From positions 1-64,000 of the forward strand of contig NZ_JNCS01000007.1 of assembly GCF_000731985.1 (NCBI RefSeq): DNA of 64,000 bases, written 5' to 3'. The stretch comes from Natrinema altunense. Its GTDB lineage: Archaea > Halobacteriota > Halobacteria > Halobacteriales > Natrialbaceae. Made by a program: the position numbers and the translations under genes. Shown piece after piece: positions 16,777-24,134 of the stretch (positions are counted from its first letter, which is position 1; each line of letters opens with the position of its first letter). The notes below the pieces were generated by a model, which had not been told where the DNA came from, ran no database searches, and saw nothing but the letters and a program-made list of their open reading frames with translations.

Positions 16777-17088
16777 GACTTATTTCAGAGCGGTACTTTC
16801 TGTAGTGGTGATTATCTCAGCGTACTTTACAGCGTCCGGGTTGCGTGCATTCCGGACAAGAACCAACAGAGATTCGGTTCTTTCGATGATTATGAGGGAG
16901 AAACTGGCGTATTCTGTCCGACTTTCCCCGATTCGCGGACACCATCTCCAACCGGACATAGTGAACTTCTACTAATATCGAGTTGTGACACGATCCTGTT
17001 GACGGGTAGGCTGGAGCGACGAGTACTTTGTAGTCTGTCTCTCAGAGCATCAAAAGCTATATTTTTCTCCCTACTGAAGGGGATTATA
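16777..17088. other. AT-rich leader region of the island
   Basis: No supported gene. A short open frame at 16775-16975 has no domain character. The end of the stretch (17058-17064, TATATTT) looks like the TATA box for the leaderless ORF at 17089 and the operon behind it. Confidence 0.45.
17058..17064 (+). promoter_or_regulatory. TATA box of the island operon
   Basis: TATATTT within AAAGCTATATTTTTC is centred about 27-28 nt upstream of the ATG at 17089, which fits a leaderless transcript starting at or next to that codon. Confidence 0.6.
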
Positions 17089-17148
17089 ATGTCCAAAGAT
17101 TGGATCGGTACTGAAGACTTTGCCAGCTATATATTGTCTAAGGGGTGA
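17089..17148 (+). CDS. Candidate leaderless 19-aa small protein or leader peptide
   Basis: ATG at 17089 opens 19 codons (MSKDWIGTED, then FASYILSKG) ending at TGA 17146-17148, eight bases before the ATG of the next gene. It lies at the predicted transcription start of the operon. In haloarchaea leaderless starts are efficient, so it may well be translated. The 3' end of the ORF (AGGGGTGA) also supplies a Shine-Dalgarno-like sequence for the next gene, suggesting translational coupling. Function is unknown and expression is inferred only. Confidence 0.4.
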   Translation: MSKDWIGTEDFASYILSKG

Positions 17149-17155
17149 ACTGAAT

Positions 17156-17473
17156 ATGAGTAATACTGGAGATCAAAATCACTATATGAAATATACTAAT
17201 ATCGAGGATGGAATTGCAAGATTCACCCTCTACAAGAATAATAAGGCGATTCATGGGTTCAACGAGCGTATTGAAAATGTTCCTGATGAGTACGACATAG
17301 GTGATTACTTCTCTACGCAAATTAACTCTGAGGACCCTGATGAGACCGATTTCAATCCCGAGAATCTCAACTTCGATCCCGAATTAACCGAGAAAAAAAG
17401 AAAAGAGAATGAAGAAGTGATCGATGAGTTCAAACGGTTACAATCATCTGCCGAAAAAGAATTGGAAGAATGA
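17156..17473 (+). CDS. Hypothetical acidic protein, first gene of the island operon
   Basis: A 105-aa protein I do not recognise. Residues 10-50 (YMKYTNIEDGIARFTLYKNN to YDIGDYF) could form a small beta-rich domain. Residues 70-105 are charged and helical (PELTEKKRKENEEVIDEFKR) with coiled-coil character. Start is ATG 17156 behind GGGGTGA. Its stop overlaps the start of the MBL gene (ATGA), so the two are almost certainly co-translated and may interact. Codon use is AT-richer than in flanking genes, a sign of transfer. Confidence 0.7.
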   Translation: MSNTGDQNHYMKYTNIEDGIARFTLYKNNKAIHGFNERIENVPDEYDIGDYFSTQINSEDPDETDFNPENLNFDPELTEKKRKENEEVIDEFKRLQSSAEKELEE

Positions 17474-18948
17474 GTGGGAGTCCTGCACAGAAAATTTTCT
17501 CACTCGATGTCGGTCAAGCAGATGCTAAACTTGTCGTCTCTTCTGATGGCACGAAGACACTCATAGATGCAGATGAGTCGAAAGTGATTGATGAATTAGA
17601 TCGGGTCTTTGAGGAAGAACTCTCAATCGATAACGATAAAGAAAAAACGATTGACCACTTTATCGCAACCCACCTTCATCAGGATCACATACTTGGCCTT
17701 TTCGACCTGAAGCAATCCGGGTACAAAATAAACAGTGCTTCACAACCCAACTTAGCAAGATTTGAGGTGGGTGAAGAAAGGGGGCAGGTTGATCCGGACC
17801 TCTTTAGAAACTACATTGAAGCACTGTCTGAGCACGGTATTGCAGCAGACGATATTAATAACCTCAGCAGTGGGGATACTATTGAATCAGTCTCTGGCGA
17901 AATTCTATCACCACCAGCAAAATCGGGGACTGTTCCATTTAAGAGCCCAAAGACAGAACGCGAGCGGAATTTAAAACCTGAAAAGGCAAACGAGAACGGC
18001 CTCGTTATTAAACTCGAGTCGGAGGGAGGAAAATCGACGCTTCTTATGGGCGATATGCAAGATAGTAGCGCCCACCACGGAGAAGACTGGCTCGTCAAAC
18101 AACACAAGGATGGCAACCTAGATCTAAATGCAGATACACTGCATATCGGCCATCACGGTTCTGATAAGGCTACAAAAGATGGGTACGGCGACACAAACAA
18201 GGGGAGTTTCCTTAGCGCTGTTAATCCAGATCTGGTAGTTGTATCCAGTGAATTAGAGAGTGAATATTCACATCCCAGAGATGAGGTATTGGAACGGCTT
18301 GAAGAGCATGGAATAGATGTCTTCTGGACGGGTGTCCATGGGACAATCAAACAGGAAAGTGACAAAGAAGCGGAAATAGAACAGATCCCTGAAGTTGATG
18401 CCTCATCCCCAGCCGATATTTTGGCACTGAAGTACTTCGCAAAAGCCAATGACGTGACTCAGGAGGAGATCGCTGCTCTTGAAGAAGGTTCAATCTCCGC
18501 TGAGGATCTTCCGCGAGACACACCAGAGCTCGCGTTCAAATCTGACTATCTCGAGACTGCATCCAAAGCCTCAGACACGATTCGACGCTACCCCAAAGAT
18601 GCCGAGAGACTCACCCTCAATCGCTTCCCCAACGCGATGAGCACCGAATACGTAAGCGTCGACGAACACGGAGCCGAATCATCTGTCGCAGAAGGCAATG
18701 CAGATGATCTGTCGCCGGAAGCCCAACAAGTGAGTCAATCACTTGGAGCAGCCACTGAGGCGTCCCTAGAGGACATTCTAGAGCAGCGCAAGAAAGCCCT
18801 CCAGCGACTCGCTGATACGTCCCCACAGTCGATGTCTCGGTCTTCACAAACGGCGTCCACAACATCGGACCGGTCGACCTCACAAATCCACACCGGAACG
18901 AAGCAATCCGGTCAATCAGAAGAGTCTAATAAGCGAGCCCGAAAATAA
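17470..18948 (+). CDS. Soluble ComEC/Rec2-like metallo-beta-lactamase-fold hydrolase
   Basis: A 492-aa protein. Residues 8-300 match the MBL domain found at the C-terminus of competence protein ComEC: LDVGQADA at 12-19, HLHQDH at 68-73, LLMGDMQ at 191-197 with the bridging Asp, HIGHHGS at 225-231, SHPRDEVLERL at 267-277 and GVHGTI near 288. No membrane segment is present, so it is a stand-alone cytosolic enzyme, plausibly a nuclease or phosphodiesterase. Residues 310-430 form an unknown helical region and 430-492 a Ser/Thr-rich tail. It overlaps the 105-aa gene by 4 nt. Stand-alone relatives occur in mobile and defence contexts; that role is inference here. Confidence 0.8.
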   Translation: MSGSPAQKIFSLDVGQADAKLVVSSDGTKTLIDADESKVIDELDRVFEEELSIDNDKEKTIDHFIATHLHQDHILGLFDLKQSGYKINSASQPNLARFEVGEERGQVDPDLFRNYIEALSEHGIAADDINNLSSGDTIESVSGEILSPPAKSGTVPFKSPKTERERNLKPEKANENGLVIKLESEGGKSTLLMGDMQDSSAHHGEDWLVKQHKDGNLDLNADTLHIGHHGSDKATKDGYGDTNKGSFLSAVNPDLVVVSSELESEYSHPRDEVLERLEEHGIDVFWTGVHGTIKQESDKEAEIEQIPEVDASSPADILALKYFAKANDVTQEEIAALEEGSISAEDLPRDTPELAFKSDYLETASKASDTIRRYPKDAERLTLNRFPNAMSTEYVSVDEHGAESSVAEGNADDLSPEAQQVSQSLGAATEASLEDILEQRKKALQRLADTSPQSMSRSSQTASTTSDRSTSQIHTGTKQSGQSEESNKRARK

Positions 18949-18958
18949 ACCAAATCCA

Positions 18959-19741
18959 TCACCTGATCCGTGACTGAGCCAGCTGGTACGTCTGCTCAGA
19001 GATATCGAGTCCAAGCGAGTATCTGTTATGAAGATATTCGAGTAGTTGGCTTGCTTCCGGACCGTGATCGAACGCCTCTGGATCGTGGAGCGCAGCTGTA
19101 AGCATGATTTCGTAGAACTGTTCACCTACGTCGTCGCCCTTCTGAAGAATGATCGAATCGAGTTTGTCCGTCCGGAATTGCACGTAGGGGTCAGCGAATC
19201 GGTCCTTTGGATATTCACATGGAATTGCCGTGATGGCCGTCGCCGCGGCGATCCCGACGTGGGCATCGGTTGTCTCTACCACCACTCGTTTGAGTACGTC
19301 CGCTATCGCCAGCGTTGAGGATTCGTCAAGCCCTTCAGCGTGAGCGAGCGCACGACAGCCATACACTTTCGCGAGTCGACTACCGTCGACGATTCTGGTG
19401 AGCAACAAATCCAGGTCATATTCTACGATATCAGGCTTTGTCTCAGCCAAGACAGCGATCACCCGCATTGCATGGCCAGCAACGGTCCCACCGGACTCTA
19501 CTGGTCGCGTGTCAGCCAGTAATTCTACGAGGTCTGTGCTGTAGCGCTCAACTCGTTCAGGTCTTTTCGAAGCAACCTCAGCGAAAAGTCCTAACGCCGA
19601 GACAGCTTCTGCTATGCTCCCATTCTCAATGTTCGTCCACCAGTCTTCGATTTCAGAGTGGTCTATTCTTTGAGTTTCTGTCCAGTTTTGAAGCTGTGGA
19701 ATTCGATTATTCTTGTTCTCCCCTTCTGTACTATCGGTCAT
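18959..19741 (-). CDS. HEAT-like repeat protein
   Basis: A 260-aa protein built of helical pairs. Residues 43-190 carry repeated segments (AVSALGLFAEVASKRPERVE, AGHAMRVIAVLAETKPDIVE, AKVYGCRALAHAEGLDE, GIAAATAITAIPCEYP), which fit HEAT/ARM-like repeats serving as a protein-binding scaffold. No enzyme motif is present. It is convergent with the MBL gene, with only 10 bp between stops. Codon use is intermediate in GC. Whether it belongs to the same system as the MBL operon is not shown by the sequence. Confidence 0.65.
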   Translation of the reverse strand: MTDSTEGENKNNRIPQLQNWTETQRIDHSEIEDWWTNIENGSIAEAVSALGLFAEVASKRPERVERYSTDLVELLADTRPVESGGTVAGHAMRVIAVLAETKPDIVEYDLDLLLTRIVDGSRLAKVYGCRALAHAEGLDESSTLAIADVLKRVVVETTDAHVGIAAATAITAIPCEYPKDRFADPYVQFRTDKLDSIILQKGDDVGEQFYEIMLTAALHDPEAFDHGPEASQLLEYLHNRYSLGLDISEQTYQLAQSRIR

Positions 19742-19830
19742 TAATACAGGATAGGAAATAGAGGTATGTAATTCTATTCAGTGACCTATCGAGATATATC
19801 GAGCACGAAACCGACCGAGAAAACAAGAGT

Positions 19831-20025
19831 TCAAAGCGGGTGTCTAATGACGGCCTCAGTTCGCACAACGTCGGCGAACTCACCCGCTTCCCGAAGCACC
19901 CCAGCATTCTCGTCGGCGAGTCGGACGAACTGTCCGATTCGCTCGAGAGCGTCGCTACTGATATCTTCGCTGTCCTCGATACGCTTTTGCAGCCGTTCGA
20001 GCCGACGGTCAGCATCGCGGGTCAT
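19831..20025 (-). pseudogene. Possible N-terminal remnant of a tyrosine integrase
   Basis: A 64-codon frame beginning MTRDADRRLERLQKRIEDSE and continuing DISSDALERI. This opening resembles the N-terminal SAM-like domain of haloarchaeal phage/plasmid integrases, which commonly begin with an RRLE-L-x-RIE-S-x-DIS pattern. The catalytic domain (R..HxxR..Y) is absent, so it would be a deletion remnant. Its place beside a degenerate att copy fits. An unrelated small helical protein is the alternative. Confidence 0.35.
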
Positions 20026-20073
20026 CGTCTATTCAGGGGGTTATCGTATGAGAACGTAAACAACCGATTGAGG

Positions 20074-20088
20074 TCCGAGAGGCGGTAT
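20074..20088 (+). repeat. Degenerate copy of the tRNA-Phe 3' end (possible right att site)
   Basis: TCCGAGAGGCGGTAT matches 13 of 15 bases of TCCGGGAGGCGGCAT at the tRNA-Phe 3' end; both differences are transitions. It lies where AT-rich DNA gives way to normal composition, about 3.3 kb from the left copy. A chance match of this quality is possible in 64 kb. Confidence 0.4.
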
Positions 20089-20299
20089 CCTTCACGATTC
20101 GTTACGGAGTGACCGTGATGTGGTAGACTTCGGTAGTGTTTCTCGCATCGATTTCCGGAAGATTTGAACCGGCTTACGAACGTATCCGTCACCGTCGGGC
20201 GTTTCGTTATTCACGAAAACACCGGGGGCGAAGCCGCAGCACCCATTGCCCGCGTGATGATCCAGCATATTAACTGTACGTGGAGCGTTCCCCTCGACA

Positions 20300-20977
20300 A
20301 TGACGGTTACTACTGAATTACGGCTCCGTTCGCCCTCGCTGCCGCTCGTGGAACTCACTGCCTCACTGCAGCCCGACGAGATCGAGTGCGTACACGCACT
20401 CTGTCTTCAGTCGGACGTGCGGATATTTACCGTCCGGATCGATTCGACGGACGATGTCTCCGAGACCGAACTCGCGGCGCTCGAGGAGGTCGTGGAGGTG
20501 ACGGCGCTCGGACGCACGAACGGGAAACGGATCTACCAACTCACCGTCGAACTCACGGACGCCATCTCGGAGGCGTTCGACCCCGACCGGTTCGACGGGG
20601 CACAACTGGAGCCGACGACCATCACGCCGGAGGGGTGGCACGAGAAGAAGGTGTTCAAAGACTACGAGACGTTCGCCGAGTTCCGAACGAGTTGTGAGGA
20701 GCACGGTATCCCGATCGAACTCGTCTCGATCACGTCTGACGCCGTACCGACTGCTGACTCGTCACAACACGGATTAACCGACCGCCAACACGAGGCACTC
20801 ACGCTCGCGATCGCTCGCGGCTACTACGACAGCCCACGCCGAACCTCGACGGAGGCGCTTGCCGAAGAGCTGGACATTTCACAGCCCGCGCTATCGACCC
20901 TGCTCCGTCGCGCGGAGCGGCAGGTCCTCACGTCCGCACTCGACGCGCGGAGACACGTCGAGACGGTCTCCGGCTAA
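20300..20977 (+). CDS. Bat-type HTH transcriptional regulator, paralogue 1
   Basis: A 225-aa regulator. The C-terminal HTH_10 (bacterio-opsin activator type) runs from GLTDRQHEALTLAIARGYYD (about residue 157) through PRRTSTEALAEELDISQPAL to the recognition helix STLLRRAERQVL. The N-terminal 150 residues form the haloarchaeal sensor-like domain common in these proteins (FDPDRFDGAQLEPTTITPEG). It is strongly similar to the protein at 22196-22879. It precedes an SDR gene in the same direction and may control it. Start is ATG 20300. Confidence 0.9.
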   Translation: MTVTTELRLRSPSLPLVELTASLQPDEIECVHALCLQSDVRIFTVRIDSTDDVSETELAALEEVVEVTALGRTNGKRIYQLTVELTDAISEAFDPDRFDGAQLEPTTITPEGWHEKKVFKDYETFAEFRTSCEEHGIPIELVSITSDAVPTADSSQHGLTDRQHEALTLAIARGYYDSPRRTSTEALAEELDISQPALSTLLRRAERQVLTSALDARRHVETVSG

Positions 20978-21162
20978 TATCGCCTACATGTGTGTCTCGA
21001 TCCGGATGTTGACGATGGGGTTGGGAACAGTCTCGAGTCGCTAACAAGAGACTCGTCGGCGTGTCGAGATCGACTCGCCGACGGACTTCGGCGAGTCGCC
21101 GTTCGACGCACCGGTCCGGACGCGAGTACGCGCCCGAGAGTCTCGATCCGGTCCACGATACT

Positions 21163-21178
21163 ACTTAAACACCCTTTC
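21163..21178 (+). promoter_or_regulatory. Promoter element upstream of the SDR gene
   Basis: ACTTAAACACCCTTTC lies about 46-61 nt before the SDR ATG. Fourteen of its 16 bases recur at 22927-22942 upstream of the aldo/keto reductase. TTAAA is a plausible TATA element, and the conserved flanks suggest a shared regulator site. Confidence 0.4.
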
Positions 21179-21223
21179 CATATAACAGCAGCCCCAAACC
21201 GGTCGCGACCCTCGATTCGGGTG

Positions 21224-21988
21224 ATGACAACAGCGTTCGGTTCTGAACTGGACGGGCAGGTCGCGATCGTTACGGGAGCGTCTTCCGGCATCGGGGAAGC
21301 AACGGCGACCGCGCTCGCATCGCGCGGTGCGAGCGTCGTCCTTGCCGCCCGACGCGAGGATGCACTCGAGGAAGTCGCCGCTCGGATCGAGGACGAAGAC
21401 GGGGAAGCGCTCGTCGTTCCGACCGATATCACGGCTGACGACGACATCGACGAACTGGTCGAGACGACGACTGACGAATTCGGGCGGATCGACATCCTCG
21501 TGAACAACGCGGGCTACATGCCACTCGCACACATCGCGGATGCGGATCGGGAGACCCTCACGACGACTATCGACGTCAATCTCGACGGGCTGCTTACACT
21601 TACCCACGCCGTCGTTCCCACGATGCTCGAGCAAGAACGCGGGCACGTCGTGAACCTCTCTTCGGTTGCCGGACGGTTTGCGATGGAGAACAGCTCGCAT
21701 TATATGGCGGCGAAAGCCGGCGTGGCCGGCTTCGGCCGGGCGCTTCGACGCGACATCGCCCAGGAGGGGATCCGCGTTTCGACCATCGAACCGGGGGCAG
21801 TCAATACGGAACTCACCGAGGACATCCCCGACGACGAGGTCAAGTCGTACGTCGAGGACTACAACCAATCGATGCGACAGCTCGAGCCCGCTGATATCGC
21901 CCGGACGATCGCGTTCGTCGTGACACAGCCAGCCCACGTAGACATCAACGAAGTCCTGATTCGGCCGACGGATCAGGTTCAACCGTAG
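21224..21988 (+). CDS. Short-chain dehydrogenase/reductase
   Basis: A 254-aa classical SDR. The cofactor motif TGASSGIGEA is at residues 17-26, NNAG near 91, catalytic Ser in LSSVAGRF near 142, and Y-x-x-x-K in HYMAAKAG near 155-160. PGAVNTEL follows as usual. It should reduce or oxidise an alcohol/ketone using NAD(P)(H); the substrate is unknown. Start is ATG 21224. It lies between two Bat-type regulator paralogues, which probably control it and the aldo/keto reductases downstream. Confidence 0.92.
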   Translation: MTTAFGSELDGQVAIVTGASSGIGEATATALASRGASVVLAARREDALEEVAARIEDEDGEALVVPTDITADDDIDELVETTTDEFGRIDILVNNAGYMPLAHIADADRETLTTTIDVNLDGLLTLTHAVVPTMLEQERGHVVNLSSVAGRFAMENSSHYMAAKAGVAGFGRALRRDIAQEGIRVSTIEPGAVNTELTEDIPDDEVKSYVEDYNQSMRQLEPADIARTIAFVVTQPAHVDINEVLIRPTDQVQP

Positions 21989-22195
21989 CACACACCCGAG
22001 GGCGGCAAACTCGGCCGGCATCGGTATCGGACAGCGCCGGTGACGGTCGGTGGACGAGACGACGGCCGCCCCGGAGGTGCCCATCGTCTTGTAGACAAGA
22101 TACTCCTGACCGGAGTCGTAATCCGTGATCGAAACGCCAATCATGACGGCTATTACTCACTCGAGACGTCCGATAACGGAGGCAAACCCCATCCG

Positions 22196-22879
22196 ATGAC
22201 GATTACGACCGAATTCCGCCTCGAGTCCCCTTCGCTTCCGCTCCTCGATGTCGCCGAATCGGTCCGGAGTACGGAACTAACGTGCGTTCACGGGCTCCAG
22301 CTCCGAGACGGCGTCCAGTTGTTCCTCGTCCAGATCGACAGCACCGACGACGTCTCCGAAACGGAACTCACAACGCTCGAGAACGTGAGGGCGGCGACGC
22401 TGGTCGGACACACGAGCGACGAAGCGATTTACAAGATCATCGTCGAACTCGAGGAGCGGCTCACACGCCTCTTCGACCCCGAGCGGTTCGATATCGCGCC
22501 AGTCGAACCGCCCACGATCTCGCCGAACGGCTGGTACGAGCACAAAATATTCAAGAGCTACGCGGAGTTCAACGACTATCGAACCTATTGTCAGGAACGT
22601 GATATCGAGGTCGAACTCGTTTCGGTCAGCCCCGATCCGTCTGCGATCGAGGACCCCTCACGGCACGGGTTAACGGAACGCCAACACGAGGCGCTCACGC
22701 TTGCGCTCGCTCGTGGCTACTACGACAGTCCGCGCCGAACGTCGACCGAAGACCTCGCCCACGAACTCGGTATCTCGCAGCCGTCGATGTCGAGTCTCCT
22801 TCGCCGCGGTGAACGGCAACTCCTCTCTTCCGTACTCGACTCTCGGAAAGAAGGTCGGATTCGTTCCGGCGGGGAGTGA
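22196..22879 (+). CDS. Bat-type HTH transcriptional regulator, paralogue 2
   Basis: A 227-aa regulator clearly duplicated from, or sharing recent ancestry with, the protein at 20300-20977: both open MT(V/I)TTE(L/F)RL-SPSLPL and share QIDSTDDVSETEL-type and GLTxRQHEALTLAxARGYYDS segments. The C-terminal HTH runs from about residue 158. It precedes an aldo/keto reductase by 126 bp. Start is ATG 22196; a longer in-frame start at 22040 is less likely because similarity begins at 22196. Confidence 0.9.
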   Translation: MTITTEFRLESPSLPLLDVAESVRSTELTCVHGLQLRDGVQLFLVQIDSTDDVSETELTTLENVRAATLVGHTSDEAIYKIIVELEERLTRLFDPERFDIAPVEPPTISPNGWYEHKIFKSYAEFNDYRTYCQERDIEVELVSVSPDPSAIEDPSRHGLTERQHEALTLALARGYYDSPRRTSTEDLAHELGISQPSMSSLLRRGERQLLSSVLDSRKEGRIRSGGE

Positions 22880-22926
22880 CCGTCACCGGGACGAACTCGC
22901 CTCGTCCGTCTTCCGCTCGGTGGGAC

Positions 22927-22942
22927 ACTTAAACATGCTTTC
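22927..22942 (+). promoter_or_regulatory. Promoter element upstream of aldo/keto reductase 2
   Basis: ACTTAAACATGCTTTC shares 14 of 16 bases with the element upstream of the SDR gene. It lies about 63-78 nt before the ATG at 23005, with TTAAA as likely TATA core. Confidence 0.4.
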
Positions 22943-23004
22943 TGAATAGCATCGAATCCATGCGAGACGACACCCAACGATGAGTTGGGTAGCACCTCTC
23001 AATC

Positions 23005-23985
23005 ATGGAGTACACAACCCTTGGATCGACCGGGATGGAGGTCAGTTCGCTCTGTCTCGGGTGCATGAGTTTCGGATCGAGCGAGTGGCAACCGTGGGTC
23101 CTCGACGAGGAGGAGTCGCGGGAGATCATCGAACGGGCGATCGATCTCGGCATCAACTTCTTCGACACCGCGAACGTCTACTCGTCGGGCAAGTCCGAGG
23201 AAATCCTCGGGAACGTTCTCGCGGAGTACGATCGTGACGAACAGGTCGTCGCGACGAAAGCATTCTTGCCCCCCGAGGAGGACCCGCACCCGAACGCGAC
23301 GGGGCTCTCCCGGAAAACCATCGAACAGGAACTAGCGAACTCGCTCGATCGGCTCGGCATGGAGACGGTCGATCTCTACCAGATTCACCGCTGGGACTAC
23401 GAGACCCCTATCGAGGAGACGCTGCGAGCGCTCGATGACGCCGTTCGTCGCGGGCAGACTCGCTATATCGGTGCCTCCTCGATGTGGACGTATCAGTTCG
23501 CAGACGCGCTCCACACCAGCGACCGTCTCGACCTCGAGCGGTTCGCGACGATGCAGAACCACTACAATCTCGTCTACCGCGAGGAGGAGCGCGAGATGCT
23601 CCCGTTCTGCGAACGGGAGGGGATCGGCGTGATGCCGTGGTCGCCGCTCGCGGGCGGCTACCTCACCCGTCCCCACGACGAACTCGATGCGACGACGCGC
23701 GGCGAGACGGACAAGTACATCGATCGGCTCCCGTATCGGGATGGCGGCGGTCCCGCGGTCAACGAGCGCGTGGCGGAACTCGCCGCCGACCACGGTGTCA
23801 CGATGGCACAGATCGCGCTCGCGTGGCTCCTCCACAAGGAGTGGGTCACGACACCGATCGTCGGGACGACCAGCGTCGAACACCTCGAGGACGCCGTCGA
23901 GGCGCTCGAAATCGATCTGTCGGACTCGGACATCGAATACCTCGAGGAACCCTACGAACCGCTGCCGGTCGCCGGACACGAGTAA
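23005..23985 (+). CDS. Aldo/keto reductase, paralogue 2
   Basis: A 326-aa aldo/keto reductase with Asp/Tyr in FFDTANVYSSGKSEEIL, Lys in VVATKAF and His in YQIHRWDY. It is a close paralogue of the gene at 7365-8336, sharing long identical stretches such as NHYNLxYREEEREMLP, PIVGTTSxEHLEDAVEALEI and the C-terminal YLEEPYEPLPVAGHE. It follows the second Bat-type regulator, and a third, more distant aldo/keto reductase follows it. Co-regulation with the SDR is suggested by a shared upstream element. Confidence 0.92.
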   Translation: MEYTTLGSTGMEVSSLCLGCMSFGSSEWQPWVLDEEESREIIERAIDLGINFFDTANVYSSGKSEEILGNVLAEYDRDEQVVATKAFLPPEEDPHPNATGLSRKTIEQELANSLDRLGMETVDLYQIHRWDYETPIEETLRALDDAVRRGQTRYIGASSMWTYQFADALHTSDRLDLERFATMQNHYNLVYREEEREMLPFCEREGIGVMPWSPLAGGYLTRPHDELDATTRGETDKYIDRLPYRDGGGPAVNERVAELAADHGVTMAQIALAWLLHKEWVTTPIVGTTSVEHLEDAVEALEIDLSDSDIEYLEEPYEPLPVAGHE

Positions 23986-24134
23986 CTGCGCGCCGTTCGG
24001 GCGGTCCCGCGATCGACTCGAGAGGGGAGGTCCAATACCGTCACGGGAGTCGAGCGACGGGAACTCCGTTCGATAACCGGCATTCTATCCGGGGAAGCCA
24101 ACCCCTCAAGGGGGACGAGGCTGTCAATCCGATC

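Larger units (their letters stand above)
19742..20299. other. Right edge of island; no intact gene
   Basis: This stretch holds a truncated integrase-like frame (19831-20025), a degenerate tRNA-Phe-like att copy (20074-20088), and the promoter of the Bat-type regulator (CATATTAAC near 20266). The remainder shows no supported gene. Base composition returns to the high-GC background across it. Confidence 0.5.

Noticed and set aside
16775..16975. 66-codon frame at the left end of the island
   Set aside because: Begins inside the att-like repeat, lacks a promoter and has no domain character.
17470..18948. Calling the MBL gene a DNA-uptake ComEC
   Set aside because: It has no membrane channel domain and no N-terminal OB-like ComEC region, only the hydrolase domain.
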